Shown here one piece after another: positions 1 to 7,098 of a stretch of 64,000 nt of DNA. Source of the stretch: WJJR01 sp964440935. GTDB taxonomy: Bacteria; Zixibacteria; MSB-5A5; WJJR01. Numbering within the stretch: the stretch's first letter is position 1; each line of letters begins with the position of its first letter. Where the stretch lies: the NCBI GenBank assembly GCA_964440935.1, contig CAYTTY010000005.1, positions 56,741 to 120,740 on the forward strand. Direction: 5' to 3'. The translations under genes and the position numbers were made by a program. The notes beneath the pieces were generated by a model, which saw only the letters and a list, made by a program, of their open reading frames with translations, searched no databases and was not told the DNA's origin.

Positions 1-525
1 CTGGCAGGGGACGTTTTGTGAGCGCAAAACCGACGAGAAGGGCCGCGGGTCGCGATCTCCAACCGATGAATTGGCCACAATGGCACTGTCGATCCCGGCG
101 ATGACGGCGTCGCACTGGTCTTCATAACCTGCCAGACGCAGCTCCAACCGCCCCTGTCGGGCCAACAGATTATCAGCCAAACCGCAATCAAGGACACCGG
201 AGATTTCGAAGACAATCGTGTCACCTCCACTGGTGGTAATGGTGGGCGGACGATCCGGGAATTGCTCGCTGCAGCGGGCCTGGAGGATGCTGACGGTGGA
301 GTCGAGGTAGGCAACTTCCGCATCGCTGGACAACCCGTCGGTGTCCATAACCAAGACAACGCGGGTCGACTGATTGACCGGATTACGCGACGCCTCCTCG
401 GCAGCGATGCTTTCAGAGTCACTCGGTGGCACCGGCTTCTCCCCTGCCGGCCAAATGGCTAGTGCGATTGCCCCTGCCACCAATACCACAAGTCCCAATA
501 TGATCACAATCCCACGTGTCGACAT
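1..525 (-). CDS. SecD-like periplasmic-domain membrane protein (partial)
   Basis: Open from an ATG at 525 to the window edge (175 codons, no stop), so the C-terminus lies outside. The start follows a strong GGGGAGGG box. Residues about 5-26 form one membrane segment (signal anchor) followed by a Pro/Ser/Glu linker. From about residue 55 the pattern resembles the SecD periplasmic P1 fold: a helix ending in SILQAR, a strand with GGDTIVFEISG, then LLARQGRLELRL, which matches the 'I.V.lPG...a..ll...a.LeFrl' pattern of SecD. SecD helps pull exported proteins across the inner membrane. I infer a SecD-family or SecD-P1-containing protein; without the C-terminal membrane domain I cannot say whether it is a true SecD. 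Confidence 0.6.
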   Translation of the reverse strand, partial: MSTRGIVIILGLVVLVAGAIALAIWPAGEKPVPPSDSESIAAEEASRNPVNQSTRVVLVMDTDGLSSDAEVAYLDSTVSILQARCSEQFPDRPPTITTSGGDTIVFEISGVLDCGLADNLLARQGRLELRLAGYEDQCDAVIAGIDSAIVANSSVGDRDPRPFSSVLRSQNVPCQ

Positions 526-673
526 GACAACCCTCCCCTCAGAACGGGGGAACATAAGGGAGTCACGGTGGTGTGGCCATGGGGAAATGAGAGCATATGG
601 CGAGCGTTCGGGAATGAAGCATGCAGTCTTCAGCCCCGCAGGGGCGGCAGCTCGTTGCGGTTGGTTGCTGGAT

Positions 674-698
674 CCCTGACGAGGGCGTCCGGGGCACC
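674..698. repeat. Degenerate CCCTGAC hairpin repeat
   Basis: CCCTGACGAGGGCGTCCGGGGCACCC is a diverged copy of the CCCTGAC...GTCAGGG hairpin that flanks the cold-shock gene near 48.3 and 48.86 kb. It sits directly against the double-hairpin repeat that starts at 701. Confidence 0.5.
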
Positions 699-700
699 CG

Positions 701-812
701 GAGTCGATGATCGCGTGGAAGTGGTCCGCGGGTGGCCCACAGCTCTGCTGTGGGTTACTATCGGATTACGAAGTGGTTGGCGAGCCCACAGTAGAACTGT
801 GGGGCACCAGGC
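701..812. repeat. Double-hairpin REP-like repeat, copy 1
   Basis: A 112-bp unit, nearly identical to 1816-1927. It has two perfect hairpins: CCCACAG(736-742)/CTGTGGG(748-754) and CCCACAGT(785-792)/ACTGTGGG(796-803). Its left 26 bases equal, on the minus strand, the part of a RAYT transposase gene that encodes the HUH motif (DHFHAVID), so the repeat appears to have been copied or recombined together with a transposase fragment. It lies just downstream of the lipoprotein gene at 826-1368. No gene is visible in 526-825 beyond this repeat material. Confidence 0.85.
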
Positions 813-825
813 TATGAAACCGATT

Positions 826-1368
826 CTATGGCCCCGCCATCCAATCCTCGATTCCGCCTCCGTCATGTCGATCCATCTTAAAGTCGACCAAGAATGACCG
901 GGGCTCAGAAGAGAGTTCAGAGACAGCCTTTAGTAATACCCGTACCAAGAGTCTTTTAGGCAATGTGTGCGTAAACACAATGCTATCGACTTGCGAAACC
1001 GTGAATTGTTCAGGCCCCCAACCGTCGAGTGTATTCTGATGGACCGTATCAATATGAGAATCTCTCTCATCAAGCGTGTAGATCGAGAGTGAATCGATAC
1101 CTACTGAGTAGGGCGAGTCATCCCCCGTATTGCGGGTTATATAGAAAATCTCCCAAGGATGTTTGACAGATACTGTGTCATTGCAATGTCGCCAGAGCGT
1201 AACTTCAAGTTCCCAGCCAGGTATGCCTCGGACATTTCGTTCTAGCCGTCCAAATGAATAATAGGTCGGACCACCACAGTGGATTTGGGATACTCCGAAA
1301 ACAATGGTAACCAGACCTACTATTGGACGTACCCACTGCATGACCGACTTATGAAGCTGGATGCTCAT
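826..1368 (-). CDS. Small lipoprotein of unknown function
   Basis: 180 codons plus stop. The ATG at 1368 is preceded by GAGGAGTCAG, a clear ribosome binding site. A hydrophobic segment at about residues 13-31 ends in the lipobox-like SQIHC, so the mature protein probably starts at that Cys and is lipid-anchored. The rest is a mixed, polar domain with WELEVTLWR and several Asp/Ser-rich turns. I do not recognise a family. The gene stands alone between REP-like repeats on both sides (701-812 and 1424-1490). Confidence 0.6.
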   Translation of the reverse strand: MSIQLHKSVMQWVRPIVGLVTIVFGVSQIHCGGPTYYSFGRLERNVRGIPGWELEVTLWRHCNDTVSVKHPWEIFYITRNTGDDSPYSVGIDSLSIYTLDERDSHIDTVHQNTLDGWGPEQFTVSQVDSIVFTHTLPKRLLVRVLLKAVSELSSEPRSFLVDFKMDRHDGGGIEDWMAGP

Positions 1369-1423
1369 CTGACTCCTCTGTATCTCAGATTGTAAGTGAC
1401 ATCTGCACCAAACGCAGTTTGTA

Positions 1424-1490
1424 GGTCAGGAGCACGGCGCGTCAAGCGAGAGCCGAATGTAGACAACGGGTCACCGCGCAGGGCTCCTGA
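1424..1490. repeat. Foldback REP-like element next to RAYT fragment
   Basis: Begins GTCAGGAGCACGGCGCG and ends CGCGCAGGGCTCCTGAC, so the ends are inverted repeats. Its outer flank (TTTGTAGGTCAGGAGC) is the reverse complement of the right end of the 66-bp elements at 2947-3012 and 3365-3430 (GCTTCTGACCTACAAA). It lies just downstream of the RAYT fragment at 1506-1841, the layout expected of a REPtron, where REPs flank the transposase. Confidence 0.65.
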
Positions 1491-1505
1491 CACCTCACGC
1501 TACGA

Positions 1506-1841
1506 TTATTCACCAAAATCACCCACAAATAATACGTCTTCCCGCCTGCCCCAATCAAGGGTATAGTTACCCATCTCAAGAAAGCGATGGATAGACGAGT
1601 GGGGCCAATCGAACGGGGACGTCACGAATCCGTGTTTGACCGGATTGTAATGAATGTAATCCGTGTGATTGTTCAGGTCATCGTCATCACGGATGATGTG
1701 ATCCCAGAATCGGTGTTGCCACACGCGGCCATCGGTTCGTCCCATTCTTGCCCTCAACGACACACCAAAACTGAGTTTGATACTTTTCATGATTGCTGAA
1801 ATGTCAGATGATTTCGAGTCGATGACCGCGTGGAAGTGGTC
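1506..1841 (-). pseudogene. RAYT transposase, C-terminal fragment
   Basis: Reading on the minus strand from 1841, the frame begins abruptly at DHFHAVIDSK (the HUH motif), continues through IMKSIKLSFGVSLRARMG and VWQHRFWDHIIRDDDDL, and ends normally with YIHYNPVKHGFV and a stop at 1506. These are hallmarks of REP-associated tyrosine transposases (Y1/IS200-like), which nick single-stranded REP hairpins. The N-terminal third is missing: sequence upstream of the HUH codons is the double-hairpin repeat at 1816-1927. The truncation point is exactly where the repeat begins, so the gene is a non-functional relic. Confidence 0.85.
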
Positions 1842-1927
1842 CGCGGGTGGCCCACAGCTCTGCTGTGGGTTACTATCGGATTAGGAAGTGGTTGGCGAAC
1901 CCACAGTAGAACTGTGGGGCACCAGGC
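1816..1927. repeat. Double-hairpin REP-like repeat, copy 2
   Basis: Second copy of the 112-bp unit at 701-812, differing at only a few positions. The CCCACAG/CTGTGGG and CCCACAGT/ACTGTGGG stems are both intact. Its first 26 bases are at the same time the HUH-motif codons of the adjoining RAYT fragment, so here the junction between transposase gene and REP array can be seen directly. Confidence 0.85.
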
Positions 1928-1995
1928 GTCCATCACAAAGTGATTGCATCTGTTCCTTGCGTTCGGCATGTGTCATCAGACACGAAAGGTGGCAT

Positions 1996-2349
1996 ATGAC
2001 TCCGAACGAACTCCGTGAATCAGTCGCAAAACTGCCGGGTGTGACCGAGGAAGTGCTCTGGAGTGACAATCTGGTCTTCAAGGTCGGTGGACGGATGTTC
2101 CTGATTACCGGGCTTGAGGGTCCCCGACGGTTTTCCCTGCCGGTGGCATCCGCCAATTTCCTCGCGCTGACCGAGGTTCCGGGAATCATCCCGGCGCCGT
2201 ATCTGGCCAAGGCGGGATGGATTCAGGTGCATCCGAGGGAATGCGCGCTAAGCAAACCCGAGTTGAGGACAATGGTCGCACAGGCGTATGCGTTGATTGT
2301 CGCGAAGTTATCGAAGAAAGCGCAGCGGGAGCTGGGGATGTTGCCATAG
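1996..2349 (+). CDS. MmcQ/YjbR-family protein
   Basis: 117 residues, starting MTPNELRESV at 1996 with AAAGGTGG just upstream; the frame is open further 5' but that part is repeat sequence. The pattern 'lpGv.ee..W.d.lvfkVggrmFl' followed by 'GWIQVHP' and a C-terminal 'lv..AY.liv.kLskk' matches the MmcQ/YjbR family, small proteins with a cyclic AMP receptor-like wing fold and no settled biochemical role. One of the few plus-strand genes here; it sits between two RAYT fragments, so it may be cargo carried by repeat-mediated recombination. Its 3' half is duplicated at 2430-2586. Confidence 0.85.
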   Translation: MTPNELRESVAKLPGVTEEVLWSDNLVFKVGGRMFLITGLEGPRRFSLPVASANFLALTEVPGIIPAPYLAKAGWIQVHPRECALSKPELRTMVAQAYALIVAKLSKKAQRELGMLP

Positions 2350-2648
2350 ATGGGACTGGGCTTTGAGACCCGGACGAACGTCCGGGCCACCCAATTGAAG
2401 AGTTGTCGGGCGCATGCGGCGCACCCGGCGGCGCCGTATCTGGCCAAGGCGGAATGGATTCAGGTGCATCCGAGGGAATGCGCGCTGAGCAAGCGCGAGT
2501 TGAGGACAATGGTCGCACAGGCGTATGCGTTGATTGTCGCGAAGTTATCGAAGAAAGCGCAGCGGGAGCTGGGGATGTTGCCATAGATGGGACTGGGCTT
2601 TGAGACCCGGACGAACGTCCGGGCCACCCAATTGAAGAGTTGTCGGGC
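2193..2648. repeat. 237-bp tandem duplication
   Basis: Sequence 2193-2411 (3' half of the MmcQ gene plus a CCCGGAC/GTCCGGG hairpin at 2369-2386) recurs with few changes at 2430-2648, an offset of 237 bases. The hairpin belongs to the same style of REP-like repeat as that at 46869-46886. The duplication ends at the broken edge of a RAYT gene. Confidence 0.9.
2430..2586 (+). pseudogene. Truncated duplicate of MmcQ/YjbR 3' half
   Basis: The last 52 codons of the upstream MmcQ/YjbR gene, from APYLAKA to the stop, repeated with two amino-acid changes (G to E and P to R). It lacks the N-terminal half and has no start or ribosome site of its own; an ATG at 2350 is in frame but reads through hairpin sequence. 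A duplication relic. Confidence 0.8.
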
Positions 2649-2656
2649 GCACCCGG

Positions 2657-2928
2657 CGTCCCATTCTTGCCCTCAAAGACGTGCCGAAGCTGAGCTTGAT
2701 GCTCTTCATGATCGCAGACACATTAGATAATTTCGAGTCGATGATTGCGTGGAAGTGGTCGGGCATGGCGACCCATGAATGGAGAGTGAATGTGTGTCGC
2801 TCTCTTGTACGGGCGATGGAGCGTTTGAATAGATCGATGTTGTCGACGAGGATGGGCGCTCGTTTGTATGTCACGCACGTGATGAAATACCAATTGCCGG
2901 GGGTGTGGTATCGGCGGAGGCGGGACAT
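2657..2928 (-). pseudogene. RAYT transposase, N-terminal fragment
   Basis: Starts MSRLRRYHTPGNWYFITCVT at 2928, typical of RAYT/Y1 transposases, and carries the HUH motif in AMPDHFHAIID, then IMKSIKLSFGTSLRARMG. After about 90 residues homology stops at 2657, where the duplicated CCCGGAC hairpin unit begins; the frame then runs through repeat DNA to 2545. The C-terminal part with YIHxNPV is missing. It is about 80% identical in nucleotides to the fragment at 1506-1841 over their shared part, so these are two different transposase copies and not one gene split by insertion. Confidence 0.85.
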
Positions 2929-2946
2929 TGTTTATTTGCGATGTTT

Positions 2947-3012
2947 GTCAGAAGCCCGGCGCCGGAACGTGTTCGTGAATTCCGGTCGGCCTTGATGCGC
3001 CGTGCTTCTGAC
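2947..3012. repeat. 66-bp foldback element, copy A
   Basis: GTCAGAAGCCCGGCGC at one end pairs with GCGCCGTGCTTCTGAC at the other (15 of 16 bases). With flanks, 2945-3022 is repeated at 3363-3440. It lies just upstream of the RAYT N-terminal fragment. Confidence 0.85.
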
Positions 3013-3259
3013 CTACAAATACTGGATTGTCAGTTCCACGAAAGTAGATGTCAGACATTTGTATTCCTCCAATGCTCGCCAAGTGTGCGGTGCTCAAATA
3101 CATCAAAGAAACTGTAAACTATAGACTTCACACACTTGAAATCAAGTGAGAATTGCAGGCATTGTCGACAGTCTGCAGGCCCGAAGCACTGTGCGTCAGG
3201 TGAGAATTCAATGTAGACAACGCATCACCGTATAGTGTTCCTGACATCCTCCGTTACCA

Positions 3260-3328
3260 TCACTCGCCAAAGCCACGGTCAAACACAACATTATCCCGCC
3301 TCGCCAAATCCTAGGGATAATACGCCAT
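3260..3328 (-). pseudogene. Decayed RAYT 3'-end remnant
   Basis: Minus-strand translation gives MAYYP*DLARRDNVVFDRGFGE*, which aligns with the C-terminus of the RAYT fragment at 1506-1841 (MGNYTLDWGRREDVLFVGDFGE*) and has one internal stop. The downstream flank 3200-3260 (GTAGACAACGCATCACC...TTCCTGACATCC) also matches the flank of that fragment at 1455-1497. This is therefore a third RAYT copy, almost fully eroded. The rest of 3023-3473 contains only this relic and repeat elements. Confidence 0.75.
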
Positions 3329-3364
3329 TTGAACCAACCGACGACACCACGATTGGGGGCAATT

Positions 3365-3430
3365 GTCAGAAGCCCGGCGCCGGAACGTGTTCGTGAATTC
3401 CGGTCGGCCTTGATGCGCCGTGCTTCTGAC
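3365..3430. repeat. 66-bp foldback element, copy B
   Basis: Near-identical direct copy of 2947-3012 with the same 16-bp imperfect terminal inverted repeats. It lies upstream (minus-strand sense) of the third RAYT relic. Confidence 0.85.
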
Positions 3431-3473
3431 CTACACATACAATTACGTTATCTCTAATACTATCAAATCACTT

Positions 3474-4532
3474 TTACAACAATCGTCCTTCCCCCGGCCC
3501 TTGCGTAATCCCCAAATGCTTGAGCGCCCTCGGGGTGGCCGTCCGGCCCCGAGGAGTGCGGTCTAAGAATCCCTCTTGGATGAGGAATGGCTCGTAGATT
3601 TCTTCGATGGTTTCGGCTTCCTCGGCGACCGCGACGGCCAACGTATTCAAGCCGACGGGGCCGCCTTGGAATTTGTTGATGATCGTGTCGAGGATCTTGA
3701 GGTCCATGTCGTCGAGGCCGGCGACGTCGACATTGAGCGCCGCGAGAGAATCGGCAGCGAGTTTCTGGTCGATGGTGGCGATCTTCTTCACCTGCGCGAA
3801 ATCGCGAACACGGCGCAGCAGACGGTTGGCGATACGCGGTGTCCCGCGTGACCGTCGGGCGATCTCATGTGCGCCGTCATTGGAAATCTGCACACCCAGA
3901 ATACCCGCCGAACGGTGGACAATCGAGGTGAGATCATCGGCGGTGTAGTAGTCGAGCCGTCCGACCACGCCGAAGCGCGCGCGCAACGGCGATGTCAGCA
4001 GACCCGCGCGCGTGGTCGCGCCGACGAGTGTGAAATGTTTCAGCGGCAGTTTGACCGAACGGGCGGCGGGCCCCTTGTCGATCATGATGTCGAGCGTGAA
4101 ATCCTCCATCGCCGGATAGAGATACTCCTCCACCACCGGGCTGAGACGGTGAATCTCATCGACAAACAACACCGAGCGTTCGCCGCAATTGGTGAGCAGA
4201 CCGGCCAGATCGGCAGCACGCTCGAGCACCGGCCCGGAGGTTGACTTGATCGCGGTCTCCAGTTCGGCGGCGAGGATATGCGCGAGCGTGGTCTTCCCCA
4301 ATCCCGGCGGACCATAGAGGAGCACATGGTCGAGCGCATCGCCGCGCTGCTTGGCGGCGGTGACGAAGATCTTGAGATTCTCCATCAAGGCGCGTTGCCC
4401 GACAAACTCGTCAAACCGCGTCGGACGCACCGCCTTTTCGATGGCGAGGTCATCGCCATGCACTGACGGTTCGGTCAGACGCGCCTGGGGCGTCTGGGCG
4501 TCCTTGCGGGATTTAAAGTGAGGCTGGTTCAT
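3474..4532 (-). CDS. ruvB: Holliday junction branch migration ATPase RuvB
   Basis: 352 residues, normal length. RuvB forms hexameric rings on either side of a RuvA-bound Holliday junction and drives branch migration with ATP. Walker A GPPGLGKT at about 74-81, Walker B DEIH at 125-128, sensor GATTRAG at 171-177, arginine finger in PLRARFG, and the C-terminal winged helix ending in RTPRGR. The start at 4532 has AGGA five bases upstream. It is last in the yebC-ruvC-ruvA-ruvB series, 102 bases after ruvA; that gap holds a CCCCGCG hairpin repeat. Confidence 0.98.
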   Translation of the reverse strand: MNQPHFKSRKDAQTPQARLTEPSVHGDDLAIEKAVRPTRFDEFVGQRALMENLKIFVTAAKQRGDALDHVLLYGPPGLGKTTLAHILAAELETAIKSTSGPVLERAADLAGLLTNCGERSVLFVDEIHRLSPVVEEYLYPAMEDFTLDIMIDKGPAARSVKLPLKHFTLVGATTRAGLLTSPLRARFGVVGRLDYYTADDLTSIVHRSAGILGVQISNDGAHEIARRSRGTPRIANRLLRRVRDFAQVKKIATIDQKLAADSLAALNVDVAGLDDMDLKILDTIINKFQGGPVGLNTLAVAVAEEAETIEEIYEPFLIQEGFLDRTPRGRTATPRALKHLGITQGPGEGRLL

Positions 4533-4558
4533 CGCTGTCCTGTAGACACATTTGTCAT

Positions 4559-4574
4559 CCCCGCGAACGCGGGG
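4559..4574. repeat. CCCCGCG/CGCGGGG hairpin between ruvA and ruvB
   Basis: CCCCGCG (4559-4565), AA loop, CGCGGGG (4568-4574), in the context GTCATCCCCGCGAACGCG, a hairpin form seen as a dispersed repeat in many bacteria. There is no T-tract on either side, so it looks like a repeat and not a terminator. Confidence 0.7.
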
Positions 4575-4634
4575 GATCCATTCTGTCGTTCGGTACGCCC
4601 AGCAACTTGGACAGCTACTGGCACCGTGCCATAG

Positions 4635-5240
4635 TTACGTCACCGCCGCCATGGATAATACCGCACGGACCACGTCTTCTGTTGTGCGTGGCTTGTCCGG
4701 GGCTTTTAGGACATCGCTGACGGCTTCCTGCGCTTCGGCCCTGGTGTAACCAAGGGCCACGAGTGCGGCGACGGCTTCATCGAGTATCGCGCCGCCGGTA
4801 GCTCCGGAGACCGGTTTGCCAGTGGTTGACGTGATACGCTGGTCGATCTTGTCTTTCAGTTCGACGACAATTCGTTCGGCGGTCTTCTTCCCCAATCCGG
4901 AGACCGTCGCGAGCATGGCAGCATCCCGAAAGGCGATTGCCTGCCTGATCTGGTTGACCTGCAACCCCGACAACACCGCGACGGCCAGTTTGGGCCCCAC
5001 GCGCGACACCTCCAACAACAGATCGAAGAGCGCACGCTCCTCGTGCGATGCGAAGCCGAACAGCAGGTGCGCGTCCTCGCGAATGATCAGGCGCGTGAGG
5101 ACACGTGCGGTCTGGCCCTCATCGGGGAGACGGTCGAATGTCGACAGCGGGATGGTGATTTCATAGCCGATGCCGCCGCATTGTATCACCGCACGGGTTG
5201 GTTGTCGCTCAACAATGGTGCCTTCGACGAATGTAATCAT
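4635..5240 (-). CDS. ruvA: Holliday junction DNA-binding protein RuvA
   Basis: 201 residues. Begins MITFVEGTI; OB-fold domain I, two helix-hairpin-helix motifs (KLAVAVLSG and TVSGLGKKTAERIV at about 105-135), an acidic/Gly linker near 145-155 and C-terminal domain III (EAVAALVALGYTRAEA) that contacts RuvB. It binds four-way junctions and recruits RuvB. No obvious ribosome site precedes the ATG at 5240. Confidence 0.97.
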   Translation of the reverse strand: MITFVEGTIVERQPTRAVIQCGGIGYEITIPLSTFDRLPDEGQTARVLTRLIIREDAHLLFGFASHEERALFDLLLEVSRVGPKLAVAVLSGLQVNQIRQAIAFRDAAMLATVSGLGKKTAERIVVELKDKIDQRITSTTGKPVSGATGGAILDEAVAALVALGYTRAEAQEAVSDVLKAPDKPRTTEDVVRAVLSMAAVT

Positions 5241-5310
5241 AGCACGTATCTGTGTTCGATAGTCCGATCCGGCATCACCCGATATCGGTCAGTGTACGAC
5301 GTTCTCGTGA

Positions 5311-5529
5311 TCAGCGCAGCCACTCGTTCAGTTTAGCGATGGCTTGTTCGGATAGGTTGTCCCAACCGTCCCTTAGTGTCTCCTGAAGTTCCTTGAGCGT
5401 TCGCTCCATCTCTTCGATCTGGTCGTTCTTGGCGCCGTGAGCGTCGGCCTTGGCCTGAGACAGTTGCCCTTCGAGCTCTTTCTTCTTGGCCTCCACACGT
5501 GCCTTCAGTTCGTCGGTACGGTCTGCCAT
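5311..5529 (-). CDS. 72-residue coiled-coil protein in the ruv cluster
   Basis: Starts MADRTDELKARVEAKKKELE at 5529 with AAGGGA upstream; an in-frame ATG at 5604 overlaps ruvC and is less likely. Almost the whole protein is charged amphipathic helix (KKKELEGQLSQAKAD, then QIEEMERTLKELQETL) and ends GWDNLSEQAIAKLNEWL. Such short helical proteins are cytosolic and resemble stress or CsbD-like helices in composition, but I see no family signature. It sits between ruvC and ruvA (32 bases after ruvC, 70 bases before ruvA), so it should be co-transcribed with them. Confidence 0.75.
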   Translation of the reverse strand: MADRTDELKARVEAKKKELEGQLSQAKADAHGAKNDQIEEMERTLKELQETLRDGWDNLSEQAIAKLNEWLR

Positions 5530-5561
5530 AACGGTTTGTCCCTTTTGTTTGATGTTGCTGG

Positions 5562-6068
5562 TTATTGGATCTCCACTTCGAGTTGTCGTTTTGCCAGGTG
5601 ACACAAAGCCACCGCGGCCGCGTCAGCGGCATGGTCGGGCGTGATGGCGTCGATTCGTTGCAGCAACTGCTGCACCATGAAACCGACCTGTTCCTTGGCG
5701 GCCTGGCCATTTCCGGTGACTGATTTTTTGACCTGCAGCGCCGTGTATCCCTCGACGGTGCAGCCTGCCTGCGATGCGCCGACAATCGCCGCCCCCCGGG
5801 CTTGCCCCAACGCGAACGCCGCGCGCGCGTCCTTGGCCATGAACACGTCCTCGACTGCCACCTCCGTGGGACGGTACTCGGCTACCAACTCACGTACTCC
5901 CTCGCAGATGGCGTGGAGACGGGCCGATAACGGGTCGCGTGGCGTGGTCCGCAACGCCCCATAGGCAATCAGTTGCGACTGATCGCCTTGACGCGCGATC
6001 ACTGCCCATCCGGTCGCGCCCAGACCGGGATCGATCCCCATAACAATGTGTGGCGCCGTGTCGGGCAT
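5562..6068 (-). CDS. ruvC: Holliday junction resolvase RuvC
   Basis: 168 residues from the ATG at 6068, which has GGGAGG four bases upstream; an in-frame start at 6101 has no ribosome site. RuvC cuts Holliday junctions symmetrically with two metal ions. Acidic residues are present: Asp in IMGIDPGLG-like VMGIDPG, Glu in VAVEDVF, and two Asp in DHAADAAAVALCH. RNase H-like fold. Follows yebC by 128 bases containing a likely terminator. Confidence 0.97.
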   Translation of the reverse strand: MPDTAPHIVMGIDPGLGATGWAVIARQGDQSQLIAYGALRTTPRDPLSARLHAICEGVRELVAEYRPTEVAVEDVFMAKDARAAFALGQARGAAIVGASQAGCTVEGYTALQVKKSVTGNGQAAKEQVGFMVQQLLQRIDAITPDHAADAAAVALCHLAKRQLEVEIQ

Positions 6069-6158
6069 GTACCCTCCCGCAGTTACTATAGGGCGACACA
6101 AGAGGATGCGGTATCAGAATTTGAGCAGTTGAGCAGGGGATCGGTGGAGCAGTTGAAA

Positions 6159-6179
6159 GGGCGACCCACCGGGTCGCCC
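6159..6179 (-). terminator. Possible terminator after yebC
   Basis: GGGCGACCC/GGGTCGCCC, 9-bp perfect stem with ACC loop, followed on the minus strand by only three T. It lies 18 bases beyond the yebC stop and before ruvC, so it may attenuate read-through into the ruv genes. Confidence 0.55.
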
Positions 6180-6196
6180 CTTGTGGCTGATAGATA

Positions 6197-6952
6197 CTAC
6201 GCCCCCGCGCCGAGACGCTCCATGACTGAATCGTCAATATCGAAATTGGCCCAGACCTTCTGGATGTCATCGTGCTCGTCGAGAGCATCCATGAGCTTGA
6301 GCATCTGCTCGGCGCCTTTTTCGTCAAGCTGGATCGTATTCTGTGGAAGCATGGTCAGTTCGGCATTCGAAATCTCTATGCCCTTGGCTTCGAGGGCGCC
6401 ACGAACATCCTCGAATTGATCGGGTTCGGAAGTTACCGAGAAGAACCCGTTGTCGTTGACAACGTCGGATGCCCCCGCTTCAAGTGCTACTTCAATGAGC
6501 TGCTCCTCAGAGGTATTGGTCGCATCGATCTCGACCAGCCCGGCACGGTTAAACATCCAAGCGACCGACCCCGCCTCGCCCATGTTGCCGTTGTTCTTGC
6601 TGAGGAGATGACGAATCTCAGCCACGGTCCGGTTCTTGTTGTCGGTGAGGGCCTTGATCAGGATGGCAACCCCATTCGGGCCATAGGCCTCGTAAATAAC
6701 TTCTTCATACTGGGCCCCGGGCAGTTCACCAGTACCGCGCTGGATGGCGCGCTTGATGTTGTCGGCGGGCATATTCACCGATTTGGCAGCGGCGATGGCG
6801 GAGCGCAGACGCGGATTCATATCGGGATCGCCGCCCCCGTCACGAGCCGCGGTGATGATCTCCCGGCCGACCTTGGTGAACACCCGTCCGCGCTCGGCGT
6901 CGGCCTTGCCCTTCTTGCGCTTAATCGTTGACCATTTGGAATGACCAGACAT
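6197..6952 (-). CDS. YebC/PmpR-family protein
   Basis: 251 residues; starts MSGHSKWSTIKRKKGKADAE, the family signature, and includes GRVFTKVGREI and DNKNRTVAEIRH. The family contains DNA-binding transcription regulators and translation factors (TACO1-like) that help ribosomes through proline-rich stretches. Gene order yebC-ruvCAB is conserved in many bacteria. GGGAGT precedes the start. Confidence 0.97.
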   Translation of the reverse strand: MSGHSKWSTIKRKKGKADAERGRVFTKVGREIITAARDGGGDPDMNPRLRSAIAAAKSVNMPADNIKRAIQRGTGELPGAQYEEVIYEAYGPNGVAILIKALTDNKNRTVAEIRHLLSKNNGNMGEAGSVAWMFNRAGLVEIDATNTSEEQLIEVALEAGASDVVNDNGFFSVTSEPDQFEDVRGALEAKGIEISNAELTMLPQNTIQLDEKGAEQMLKLMDALDEHDDIQKVWANFDIDDSVMERLGAGA

Positions 6953-7042
6953 ACTCCCTCACCTCACACAGAAAACTTACGGTGACGTCCTCACCGGATA
7001 ATGTACGTCGGATGAGTGAAACTCGCAACGGGCACAAGAGAA

Positions 7043-7070
7043 AACCGCCCGGCTGTAATACCGGGCGGTT
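7043..7070 (-). terminator. Rho-independent terminator
   Basis: AACCGCCCGG (7043-7052) and CCGGGCGGTT (7061-7070) form a 10-bp perfect stem, followed on the minus strand by TTTT. It lies 28 bases beyond the stop of the barrel gene at 7099-7671. Confidence 0.85.
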
Positions 7071-7098
7071 CGAAAAACTCAATCACGTGACGATCGGC

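Noticed and set aside
1657..2928. One RAYT gene split by insertion of the MmcQ segment
   Set aside because: The two fragments overlap by about 37 codons and are only about 80% identical there, so they derive from different copies.
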